From SIG603 sp964370115 (GTDB lineage: Bacteria > Bacillota > Clostridia > Oscillospirales > Acutalibacteraceae): 7,344 nt of DNA. The notes below the pieces were generated by a model. That model did not search any database and was not told the DNA's origin. It saw only the letters and a list, made by a program, of their open reading frames with translations. The stretch lies in NCBI GenBank assembly GCA_964370115.1, contig CAYJIA010000074.1:1-7344 (forward strand), in the 5' to 3' direction. Each line of letters opens with the position of its first letter. The stretch's first letter is position 1. Shown here piece by piece: positions 1 to 5,545 of the stretch. The position numbers were made by a program, and so were the translations under genes.

Positions 1-6
1 TTAAGC

Positions 7-55
7 AAAAGAAAATCGAGTGCCACAACCCTCACTTGGGTTATGAACACTCGAT
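7..55 (-). terminator. Intrinsic terminator of tRNA-fMet
   Basis: Read on the minus strand, this begins two bases after the encoded CCA of the tRNA. Outer arms ATCGAGTG and CACTCGAT (48-55 with 15-22) pair perfectly over 8 bp, and inner arms AACCC and GGGTT (38-42 with 27-31) pair over 5 bp around a 6-nt loop. The stem is followed by TTT-C-TTTT (14 down to 7), the U-tract expected of a Rho-independent terminator. Position and orientation fit the end of a single-tRNA transcript. Confidence 0.85.
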
Positions 56-56
56 G

Positions 57-132
<76 letters not shown>

Positions 133-147
133 ATATTTGATTTTTTC

Positions 148-167
148 AACAGTAATTCGTTACTGTT
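148..167. promoter_or_regulatory. Perfect palindrome at the predicted tRNA-fMet transcription start
   Basis: Arms AACAGTAA (148-155) and TTACTGTT (160-167) are exact 8-bp reverse complements around a 4-nt centre, which reads TTCG on plus and CGAA on minus. The outer end coincides with the start expected for the tRNA promoter, 6-7 nt after its -10 box, so the leader RNA would begin with a hairpin. Alternatively, the 20-bp dyad could be a repressor site. On the plus strand the hairpin is followed by only three Ts and then G, and no gene reads into it, so a plus-strand terminator is a weak third reading. The palindrome is seen; its function is inference. Confidence 0.55.
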
Positions 168-172
168 TTTGT

Positions 173-201
173 ATTATAGCATAAAAGAAAGAGAAATGCA
201 A
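173..201 (-). promoter_or_regulatory. Sigma-A promoter of tRNA-fMet
   Basis: On the minus strand, -35 TTGCAT (201-196) and perfect -10 TATAAT (178-173) are separated by exactly 17 nt. Transcription would start near 166, leaving a leader of about 34 nt before the mature tRNA 5' end at 132. The -35 box lies partly inside the 3' arm of the preceding gene's terminator hairpin. Confidence 0.85.
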
Positions 202-224
202 TAGCTTTTTTCACATTTCTCTTT
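188..224 (-). terminator. Terminator of the surface-protein gene, possibly bidirectional
   Basis: Starting 19 nt after the stop codon on the minus strand, AAAGAGAAATG (224-214) pairs perfectly over 11 bp with CATTTCTCTTT (198-188) around a 15-nt A-rich loop. C and TTTT follow. On the plus strand the same stem is followed by AC and seven Ts, so it could also stop transcription in that direction. The stem is AT-rich, so terminator strength is uncertain. Its minus-strand 3' arm overlaps the -35 box of the tRNA promoter. Confidence 0.7.
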
Positions 225-243
225 ACTTTTTTTGTGAAATAAT

Positions 244-1605
244 TTATTCGTCCTTTTCCGACGATTTATCTTCTCTTTCGTCATGGTTTTTTGCGTCGTT
301 TAATTTTAGTATGGTTTTAATTAAGTTTTTATTTTCGTTTTTTGTGTGTATCATAAAGATTATTAGGGCGGATCCCATGGCTATTATTACGGCGGATAAA
401 ATCCAAACAGAATTATCGCTACTTTCTATTGTGAGCTCGGCGCTCTCCTTTAGAGGTTCTGCGCTTTCGTCAATTTCTTCTGATTTTTCTTCGTTGGATT
501 TTGCTGTTTGAGCCGAAGAACTCTCGTCGTCAGTGCTATCGCTTGCAGAGGCTCGTACATATTCGCCTCTTGTGACGAGCACGGTATACTCGGTTTTTGC
601 GTCGTCCTCTTTTGCTGTGAGGGTAAACTCTGTCGTGCTTCCACCACTGCCTAAATTTTTTCGATTAACCGATACTTGCACGTTGTCTTCGACTACATAG
701 CTAAAGCTCATGATTTCGGTTTCGTATGGAACGTCCATTGTATAGACGTATATGTCCGGTGAGAACTTCTCGTTTAGCACACCAGTATTTGGTGATAGTT
801 CGAGTATATATACATTTTTGTTGCTGGTATTTTCGTCTGACGATGTTGCTCTTACATACTCACCTCTTGTCACACTTATCACGTACTCGTTTTCGGTGCT
901 TTCGTCTTCTGAGACCACTTTAACCACAAATTCTGTGGTGCTGCCACCACTTCCAAGATTTTTTCGGTTTATAGAGTAACCAGCACCGTCACTTACCTGT
1001 GCTAAAAATTCCATATCTTCTACACTGTATGGGACGTCTATTTCATAGCTGAAAATATCGGGTGAAAACGCAGGAGAAAGCTCGCCTGCTGAGGGGATAA
1101 GATGAAGTAGAAGCGCCTCGCCCGACGGCAGTGCCTGCACCTCGGCGGTGTTTTGGGATATGTATTTATGCTCTATCTCGGTGAGGCTTTTGTTTACTAA
1201 GTCCTCTACCGTCACATCTATTTGGGTAAGACTGTCGGCGATATCTTCTTTTACCGCGTAGGTAAACTCCACAAGTGCGCCAGAAAAATTGCTGATTTCG
1301 GTGCTTGCAAAGACAAAGTGCGTTAAACTACCGTTGTCGTGCTCTTCAAAATATCCATCCATACGACAGGTGACATATTTAAACTCAAGCACTTCTTCAT
1401 TATAGTCAAGGTCTAGTATAAAGGCGGATAAATCCAAGCTGTTTTCGACATTGATTTTTACCTTGATGCTGTCTCCGCGTTCGGGGCTTAGGGTTGAAAA
1501 TTCTGTAGAAAATTTTGGCATTGAGGCGTCTGCGTTTGCGGATACTCCAAAGAAAAAGGTAAAACACAAAAGTGCAAAACACAGCACTGATTTGCCAAAC
1601 TTCAT
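244..1605 (-). CDS. Membrane-anchored surface protein: cohesin-like domain plus two cadherin-like beta-sandwich repeats
   Basis: 453 aa, predicted to be exported and anchored by its C-terminus. A signal peptide occupies residues 1 to about 25 (MKFGKS, a hydrophobic LCFALLCFTFFFG core, and an ANA/ADA cleavage region). Residues ~32-155 resemble a cohesin-type beta sandwich (SPERGDSIKVKINVEN, then LSAFILDLDYNEEVLEF). Two cadherin-like beta-sandwich repeats follow (~165-253 and ~265-352), each with an F-S-P-D-I-x-x-Y motif and ending VTRGEYVRA. After an acidic Ser/Glu-rich linker (~353-398) comes one membrane helix (~399-419) and a charged cytoplasmic tail of about 34 residues. No LPxTG sorting signal or dockerin is visible. 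The ATG at 1605 is chosen because AGAGGGG lies 8 nt upstream; the in-frame TTG at 1644 has no such site and would disrupt the signal peptide. The partner or ligand is unknown; such modules usually mediate protein or glycan contacts at the cell surface. Domain names rest on motif resemblance only. Confidence 0.85.
   Translation of the reverse strand: MKFGKSVLCFALLCFTFFFGVSANADASMPKFSTEFSTLSPERGDSIKVKINVENSLDLSAFILDLDYNEEVLEFKYVTCRMDGYFEEHDNGSLTHFVFASTEISNFSGALVEFTYAVKEDIADSLTQIDVTVEDLVNKSLTEIEHKYISQNTAEVQALPSGEALLLHLIPSAGELSPAFSPDIFSYEIDVPYSVEDMEFLAQVSDGAGYSINRKNLGSGGSTTEFVVKVVSEDESTENEYVISVTRGEYVRATSSDENTSNKNVYILELSPNTGVLNEKFSPDIYVYTMDVPYETEIMSFSYVVEDNVQVSVNRKNLGSGGSTTEFTLTAKEDDAKTEYTVLVTRGEYVRASASDSTDDESSSAQTAKSNEEKSEEIDESAEPLKESAELTIESSDNSVWILSAVIIAMGSALIIFMIHTKNENKNLIKTILKLNDAKNHDEREDKSSEKDE
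550..1113 (-). repeat. Tandem duplication of cadherin-like domains within the surface protein
   Basis: Two units of about 88 residues (nt 1113-847 and 813-550) align along their length, with a period of about 100 residues. They share the identical block NRKNLGSGGSTTEF and an identical VTRGEYVRA ending, then similar Ser/Asp linkers. Within the identical 14-residue block, 6 of the 14 codons differ synonymously (Asn, Leu, two Gly, Thr, Glu). The duplication is therefore old and the motif has been held by selection on the protein. Confidence 0.85.
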
Positions 1606-1613
1606 AAAATTCA

Positions 1614-1620
1614 CCCCTCT
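1614..1620 (-). promoter_or_regulatory. Ribosome binding site fixing the surface-protein start
   Basis: The minus-strand AGAGGGG lies 8 nt before the ATG at 1605. It falls inside the reading frame if the TTG at 1644 is used, so it argues for the downstream start. Confidence 0.85.
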
Positions 1621-1655
1621 AAAACTATTTTTCCAATTTTCCAAAATTTACCATA

Positions 1656-1684
1656 ATTATAATATATATTTAAAATATTTTCAA
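1656..1684 (-). promoter_or_regulatory. Sigma-A promoter of the surface-protein gene
   Basis: On the minus strand, -35 TTGAAA (1684-1679) and perfect -10 TATAAT (1661-1656) are 17 nt apart. The predicted start near 1649 gives a leader of about 44 nt. That start lies close to the in-frame TTG at 1644, leaving no room for a ribosome site before it and further supporting the ATG at 1605. Confidence 0.8.
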
Positions 1685-1773
1685 CATTTAATCGCGAATT
1701 GTGCAAAAGCACGCAGGAGTTGTCGTTTTTTGCGTTTTTGGAGGCTTGAAGTAGGCAAAATATGATAAAAATA

Positions 1774-1802
1774 TTGTAATTTTTGCCATATAATGATATA
1801 AT
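1774..1802 (+). promoter_or_regulatory. Sigma-A promoter of the nucleotide-sugar dehydratase gene
   Basis: -35 TTGTAA (1774-1779) and perfect -10 TATAAT (1797-1802) are 17 nt apart. A second TATAAT lies at 1789-1794 without a well-spaced -35. The predicted start near 1809 leaves a leader of about 53 nt, too short for a known riboswitch. The inverted repeat GGCAAAA (1754-1760) / TTTTGCC (1781-1787) brackets the -35 and might be an operator. The region 1606-1861 is divergent control DNA with no gene visible in it. Confidence 0.75.
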
Positions 1803-1846
1803 GCAAGGAAAACTGATAAACTATTATTATTTACTTTTGAATTTTT

Positions 1847-1853
1847 AAGGGGG
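1847..1853 (+). promoter_or_regulatory. Ribosome binding site supporting a TTG start
   Basis: AAGGGGG lies 8 nt before the TTG at 1862. No ATG or GTG fits this site in frame, so TTG is taken as the start codon. Confidence 0.8.
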
Positions 1854-1861
1854 TTTTTTAT

Positions 1862-3742
1862 TTGAATAAAAACTCAAAATCCAAGTTTCGAGATAGGCTG
1901 TGGGTTCGCAGGGCAGCGTTAATCGCTTTTTTTGACTTTGTGTGTGTACTGGTCGCTTTTTTTGCGGCTCTTTGGATTAGACTTGACTTTACATTTAACA
2001 TTATAACATCGGAATACCTAAACGACTATCTACTTTCGGCTACTGTGTTTGGTGTGAGTACGGTGATAGTGTTTTTCTTATTTAATTTATATAACAGTGT
2101 TTGGCGATTTGTAGGCGAATCAGAGCTTATAAGAGAAGTGCTCGCCTTTGCAATTTTATTTTTTGTATATATAGTAGAGGCTTTGATTTTGGGCGTAAGC
2201 GTGCCACGCTCTTACTATGTTTTTGGAACGGCTTTGAGCTTTTTGTTTACCATAGGCATAAGATTTTCTTACAGAATTTTAAGATCTTTCCAGTTTGGCG
2301 CAACAAGAAGTGACCCCAATTTGCCACAGGAAAATATAATGATTATAGGCGCGGGACACGCGGGTAAAACGCTAATGCACGATATAGTGTCCTCGTCAGC
2401 GGTAAACACTAAGATAAAATGTATAATAGATGACGAGCCAAATAAAATTGGTAGAATTTTGTATGGAGTAAGCGTTGTAGGTGACAGGCACACTATACCT
2501 GAAATGGTAAAAAGTCATGGAATAACAAAAATCTTATTTGCTATACCAAATATATCTCCAAAAGAGAAAAGCGAGATACTAAAAATTTGTAGTAGAACAG
2601 GATGTAAAGTGCAAACTTTGCCTGCAATAAATCAACTTATATCGGGAGATGTAAGCATTTCTAACCTTAGAAGTGTCGAAATCACCGACCTTTTGGGCAG
2701 GGATCAAATTCCTGTGAATGTAAGAGAAATTCTGGAGCATATCAAGGGTAGAACAGTAATGGTTACAGGTGGTGGCGGGTCTATTGGCTCTGAACTATGT
2801 AGACAAATTGCAAAGAGCAGTCCGCGCCAGCTGATTATTTTTGATATTTACGAAAATAATCTATACGACATTCAGCTTGAGCTTCAAAAGACATTTCCGA
2901 AGCTAAATTTAGTTGCTCTTGTAGGCTCTGTAAGAAACACGGCTCGCATAGACGATGTGCTAAAAACTTATAGGCCAGATATGGTTTTCCATGCGGCGGC
3001 TCATAAGCACGTTCCTTTAATGGAAACAAGCCCTAATGAACCTATTAAAAATAATGTGTTTGGCACACTTAAAATGGGTAGTATGGCAATAAAATACGGA
3101 GTAAAGAACTTTATCTTGATTTCAACCGACAAGGCAGTTAACCCGACGAATATTATGGGCGCATCAAAAAGACTTTGTGAAATGGTTATACAAATGCTTA
3201 GCCGTAAATCTAAAACAACAATTTTCACAGCAGTTAGGTTTGGCAATGTTTTGGGCAGTAACGGCAGTGTAATTCCTGTCTTTAAAAGACAGATAGAGCA
3301 AGGCGGCCCTGTGACGGTTACTCACCCCGATATCATAAGGTATTTTATGACTATTTCAGAGGCGGTGTCGCTGGTGTTGCAGTCTAGTTATTATGCGAAA
3401 AATGGTGAAATCATGGTACTCGACATGGGCGAGCCTGTGAAAATAGCCGATATGGCGAAAAATTTGATAAAGCTTTCAGGATATGAACCCGATGTCGATA
3501 TAATGATAGAGTACACGGGACTAAGACCCGGTGAAAAACTGTATGAAGAACTCTTAATGGCAGAAGAGGGACTTAAAAAAACTGCAAACAATATGATTTT
3601 TGTCGCAAAGCCCATAGAAATGGACGACGACAAGTTTACGGTGCAGTTAGAGGCACTTGAAAACGCATATAAAATGGAGTCTCACGACATGAAAAACTTG
3701 GTTTCTGAAATTGTTCCAACCTATAAACCAGAATTGATATAA
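1862..3742 (+). CDS. Membrane-bound nucleotide-sugar 4,6-dehydratase/epimerase (CapD/EpsC/PglF/WbpM type)
   Basis: 626 aa, the full length of the large membrane-bound members of this extended short-chain dehydrogenase family. Four hydrophobic segments (~17-39, 55-76, 90-113, 116-137) anchor the N-terminus. A first Rossmann-like domain follows, with GAGHAG at 163-168, then the catalytic domain from ~297: NAD(P)-binding TGGGGSIGS (302-310), AAAHKHVPLME (378-388), STDKAVNP (421-428), RFGNVLGSNGSV (459-470) and RPGEKLYEE (555-563). The usual catalytic Tyr-x-x-x-Lys is Met432-x-x-x-Lys436, as known for large WbpM/PglF-like enzymes, where Thr-Asp-Lys (here 422-424) is implicated in catalysis. Relatives dehydrate UDP-GlcNAc to a 4-keto-6-deoxy sugar at the inner membrane face, for capsule, exopolysaccharide or glycoprotein glycans; the exact substrate cannot be read here. 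It starts at TTG, is divergent from the surface-protein gene, and has no glycosyltransferase or flippase neighbours in the window. No clear terminator follows. Confidence 0.93.
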   Translation: MNKNSKSKFRDRLWVRRAALIAFFDFVCVLVAFFAALWIRLDFTFNIITSEYLNDYLLSATVFGVSTVIVFFLFNLYNSVWRFVGESELIREVLAFAILFFVYIVEALILGVSVPRSYYVFGTALSFLFTIGIRFSYRILRSFQFGATRSDPNLPQENIMIIGAGHAGKTLMHDIVSSSAVNTKIKCIIDDEPNKIGRILYGVSVVGDRHTIPEMVKSHGITKILFAIPNISPKEKSEILKICSRTGCKVQTLPAINQLISGDVSISNLRSVEITDLLGRDQIPVNVREILEHIKGRTVMVTGGGGSIGSELCRQIAKSSPRQLIIFDIYENNLYDIQLELQKTFPKLNLVALVGSVRNTARIDDVLKTYRPDMVFHAAAHKHVPLMETSPNEPIKNNVFGTLKMGSMAIKYGVKNFILISTDKAVNPTNIMGASKRLCEMVIQMLSRKSKTTIFTAVRFGNVLGSNGSVIPVFKRQIEQGGPVTVTHPDIIRYFMTISEAVSLVLQSSYYAKNGEIMVLDMGEPVKIADMAKNLIKLSGYEPDVDIMIEYTGLRPGEKLYEELLMAEEGLKKTANNMIFVAKPIEMDDDKFTVQLEALENAYKMESHDMKNLVSEIVPTYKPELI

Positions 3743-3758
3743 TTTTTTTAAAATACTA

Positions 3759-3786
3759 CTTTCATTTTCTGTTATTATGTGATAAT
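3759..3786 (+). promoter_or_regulatory. Possible extended -10 promoter for the small membrane protein gene
   Basis: TG-n-GATAAT (3778-3786) forms an extended -10, with a weak -35 candidate CTTTCA (3759-3764) 16 nt upstream. The start would fall near 3793, giving a leader of about 18 nt that still contains the ribosome site. The nearby TATAAT (3786-3791) would start too close to that site. No terminator hairpin is visible after the dehydratase gene, so read-through is an equal possibility. Confidence 0.4.
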
Positions 3787-3796
3787 ATAATTAAAA

Positions 3797-3802
3797 AAGG
3801 AG
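3797..3802 (+). promoter_or_regulatory. Ribosome binding site fixing the ATG at 3811
   Basis: AAGGAG ends 8 nt before the ATG at 3811. It overlaps the in-frame GTG at 3802, so that GTG cannot be the start served by this site. Confidence 0.85.
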
Positions 3803-3810
3803 TGGTAAAC

Positions 3811-4047
3811 ATGGATAAATTTATCTACAAAGCATCATGTTTCTTTAAAAAAATGGACCTCACAGACCTTGCACTTCTTAAAGTATGCGTATTGGCATTT
3901 GGAATTTTGCTTGGACTGAATGTAAAAATGAGAAAAACAATCGGATTTATAGCATTTATCGTGTGTGCAGTGGCAAGTGTTCCGCTAATTAAGAAATTTT
4001 TAAGCGAAGACGAAGCAGTCGGCGCGGTTGAGATTGCAGACGAGTAA
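3811..4047 (+). CDS. Small conserved-type membrane protein of unknown function
   Basis: 78 aa. A charged N-terminus (MDKFIYKASCFFKKMDLTD, residues 1-19) precedes two hydrophobic segments (~20-37, LALLKVCVLAFGILLGLN, and ~43-60, IGFIAFIVCAVASVPLI). A basic KK and an acidic tail (SEDEAVGAVEIADE) follow, so it is probably a two-helix hairpin with both ends on the same side. From memory, similar short Clostridia proteins with a D-L-A-L-L-K motif before the first helix are sometimes labelled 'permease of phosphate ABC transporter'. Nothing in this sequence supports a transport role: there is no binding-protein-dependent transport signature and the protein is far too short. It lies 68 nt after the dehydratase gene and 74 nt before hflX, all co-oriented, so it may be co-transcribed with either. 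The start is set by AAGGAG upstream of ATG 3811. Confidence 0.8.
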   Translation: MDKFIYKASCFFKKMDLTDLALLKVCVLAFGILLGLNVKMRKTIGFIAFIVCAVASVPLIKKFLSEDEAVGAVEIADE

Positions 4048-4068
4048 AACGAACATTAAAAACAAAAG

Positions 4069-4097
4069 AGTAGGGAGCGACAAAGTCGTTCCCTACT
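4069..4097. repeat. Palindromic hairpin element between the small membrane protein gene and hflX
   Basis: AGTAGGGAGCGAC (4069-4081) and GTCGTTCCCTACT (4085-4097) form a 13-bp stem with one G-T wobble and a 3-nt AAA loop. Transcribed rightward it is followed by GCCGTATAG, with no T-tract, so it is not a normal terminator for the upstream gene. Read leftward it is followed by CTTTTGTTTTT and would look like one, but no minus-strand gene ends here. It ends 24 nt before the hflX start and lies in its probable leader. I recall similar TAGGGA...TCCCTA palindromes as dispersed repeats in gut Firmicutes, which would make this a REP-like unit; that is recollection, and only one copy is seen here. Confidence 0.7.
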
Positions 4098-4121
4098 GCC
4101 GTATAGATAAAGAGGAAAAAT

Positions 4122-5384
4122 ATGTTGTATGAAAACGAAATAGAAATACAAAGGGCACTTTTGGTTGCAGTTGACACTGGAGACTACGACGCCGAAAGCT
4201 CTATGGACGAGTTATGGGAGCTTACAAAAAGCAGTGGAACCCTGCCAATTGCGACAAAAATTCAAAAAAGACCTGCCGTAAAAACCGCTACCTGTGTGGG
4301 AAGTGGAATGGTAAAAGAGCTTGGACAGCTTTGTCAGGACGAAGACATAGACGTAATGATTTTTGACAGGGAACTCAGTCCGACACAAATTAGGAATATT
4401 GAACACGAAACAGGCGTGCGAGTGGTAGACAGAACCATGCTCATTCTTGATATATTTGCACAAAGAGCAATCACAAAAGAGGGTAAACTTCAAGTAGAGC
4501 TTGCCCAGCTAAAATATATGATGCCAAGACTTTCGGGAAAGGGCATACAGCTTTCAAGGCTTGGCGGCGGTATAGGCACAAGAGGCCCAGGTGAAACAAA
4601 GCTTGAGACCGACAGAAGGCATATAAGAAGAAGAATAGATAATTTAAGGGCGGCCTTAAAAGAAGTTGAAAAAAATCGTAGCGAAATAACAAGACGACGT
4701 GAAAAAGACGGTGTTGTTTCAGCTGCAATTGTCGGATACACAAACGCGGGAAAATCGACACTGATGAATCTTTTGACAGATGCAGGAGTACTCTCTGAGG
4801 ATAAACTTTTTGCGACTCTTGACCCGACTGCAAGGGCGCTGAAGCTTCCAAACGGAAAAAATATCATGTTAATTGACACGGTAGGACTTATAAGAAGGCT
4901 TCCTCATCACCTTGTGGAATCTTTTAAGTCTACGTTAGAGCAGGCGGCGTTTGCGGACATCGTATTAAATGTGTGCGATGCATCAAACCCCGAGGCAATG
5001 GCGCATTTAGAGGTGACAAACGAGCTACTAGACAGCTTTAAGGCAAAGGACAGACCGATTATTACGGTGCTAAATAAATGGGACTTGGTAGAAGATAATA
5101 ATTTACAAGACGAGGCACCGAGAATTAAGGACAGCGTAAAAATAAGTGCTACTAAAAACTTTGGTATAGAAAGCCTGCTTGTTGCAATAGAAGAAGCCTT
5201 GCCTGAAAAGCAAAAGGAATTGCGACTGTTAATTCCGTTTGAAAAAAGTGCGCTTGCGGCACAGATAAGAAAAGACGGCGTCATAATGGAAGAAGAGTAT
5301 GTGGAAACAGGGCTAAAAGTTCATGCACTGGTAGACCTTAAAATGTTGCATCTTGTCGAGGAATATATAGTAATTGAGAATTGA
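4122..5384 (+). CDS. hflX: GTPase HflX (ribosome-associated)
   Basis: 420 aa, full length for the family. The N-terminal HflX domain spans ~1-190, with the nucleotide-binding glycine-rich segment SRLGGGIGTRGPGETKLE (145-162) and the helical RRHIRRRIDNLRAAL region. The G domain carries every motif: G1 GYTNAGKST (205-213), G2 within TLDPT (232-236), G3 DTVGL (252-256), G4 NKWD (318-321) and G5 SAT (342-344). Known HflX proteins bind the large ribosomal subunit and split stalled or stressed 70S ribosomes using GTP. The start at ATG 4122 is preceded by AAAGAGG with 6-nt spacing. Its last codons (ATT GAG AAT) and TGA stop are supplied by the AATTGAG tandem array that begins at 5372, so the native C-terminus may have been altered slightly. 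No promoter of its own was recognised in the 74-nt gap upstream, which holds the palindromic element. Confidence 0.97.
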   Translation: MLYENEIEIQRALLVAVDTGDYDAESSMDELWELTKSSGTLPIATKIQKRPAVKTATCVGSGMVKELGQLCQDEDIDVMIFDRELSPTQIRNIEHETGVRVVDRTMLILDIFAQRAITKEGKLQVELAQLKYMMPRLSGKGIQLSRLGGGIGTRGPGETKLETDRRHIRRRIDNLRAALKEVEKNRSEITRRREKDGVVSAAIVGYTNAGKSTLMNLLTDAGVLSEDKLFATLDPTARALKLPNGKNIMLIDTVGLIRRLPHHLVESFKSTLEQAAFADIVLNVCDASNPEAMAHLEVTNELLDSFKAKDRPIITVLNKWDLVEDNNLQDEAPRIKDSVKISATKNFGIESLLVAIEEALPEKQKELRLLIPFEKSALAAQIRKDGVIMEEEYVETGLKVHALVDLKMLHLVEEYIVIEN

Positions 5385-5397
5385 GAATTGAGAATTG
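5372..5397. repeat. AATTGAG 7-bp tandem repeat running into the gap
   Basis: Three complete AATTGAG units and a partial fourth (AATTG) run without a mismatch from 5372 until the Ns begin. The first two units encode the final residues and stop codon of hflX. After the gap the sequence resumes GGAATTGTGG, which may or may not belong to the array. Because 7 is not a multiple of 3, three successive units read in all frames and place a TGA in any forward frame that enters them. Arrays of this sort beside small palindromic elements are, as I recall, common between genes in gut Clostridia. Confidence 0.9.
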
Positions 5398-5497
5398 NNN
5401 NNNNNNNNNNNNNNNNNNNNNNNNNNNNNNNNNNNNNNNNNNNNNNNNNNNNNNNNNNNNNNNNNNNNNNNNNNNNNNNNNNNNNNNNNNNNNNNNN
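5398..5497. other. Assembly gap of 100 Ns
   Basis: There are exactly 100 Ns, the conventional placeholder for a gap of unknown length, so the true hflX-sulfatase distance is unknown. The gap begins inside a tandem repeat, which suggests the assembler failed on repetitive DNA. It probably hides the sulfatase promoter, any hflX terminator, and possibly a repeat element or gene. Confidence 0.97.
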
Positions 5498-5533
5498 GGA
5501 ATTGTGGTTCACTGTTACTTATTACTTAAAATC

Positions 5534-5540
5534 AAGGGGG
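5534..5540 (+). promoter_or_regulatory. Ribosome binding site fixing the sulfatase start
   Basis: AAGGGGG lies 5 nt before the ATG at 5546. It excludes the frame-open extension upstream, which passes through the N gap and the tandem repeat. Confidence 0.88.
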
Positions 5541-5545
5541 ATTTT

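Noticed and set aside
1606..1644. In-frame TTG start 13 codons upstream for the surface protein
   Set aside because: It has no ribosome site, lies within a few bases of the predicted transcription start, would put polar residues before the signal peptide, and contains the good AGAGGGG site that serves the ATG at 1605.
1701..1712. Short hairpin GTGC-AAAA-GCAC in the divergent intergenic region
   Set aside because: A 4-bp stem is too short, has no T-tract, and such matches arise often by chance.
1803..1861. Riboswitch or attenuator in the dehydratase leader
   Set aside because: The leader is only about 53 nt, AT-rich, and shows no stable stem or terminator.
3802..3810. GTG start for the small membrane protein
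   Set aside because: The GTG overlaps the AAGGAG ribosome site; the ATG at 3811 has correct spacing.
4069..4097. Terminator for the small membrane protein gene
   Set aside because: No T-tract follows the stem in the direction of transcription; it is annotated as a palindromic element instead.
4471..4879. Two overlapping antisense open frames of about 126-129 codons inside hflX
   Set aside because: They are antisense to a conserved GTPase whose codons explain the sequence, have no ribosome sites, and their products are low-complexity, Ser/Leu/Phe-rich shadows.
5372..5397. CRISPR or phage attachment site at the AATTGAG array
   Set aside because: Units are only 7 bp with no spacers, and there are no cas, integrase or phage genes in the window.
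5381..5545. Upstream extension of the sulfatase reading frame through the gap
   Set aside because: The frame is open only because Ns cannot encode stops; it starts inside the tandem repeat and hflX end. AAGGGGG before ATG 5546 and the family's usual N-terminus mark the true start.
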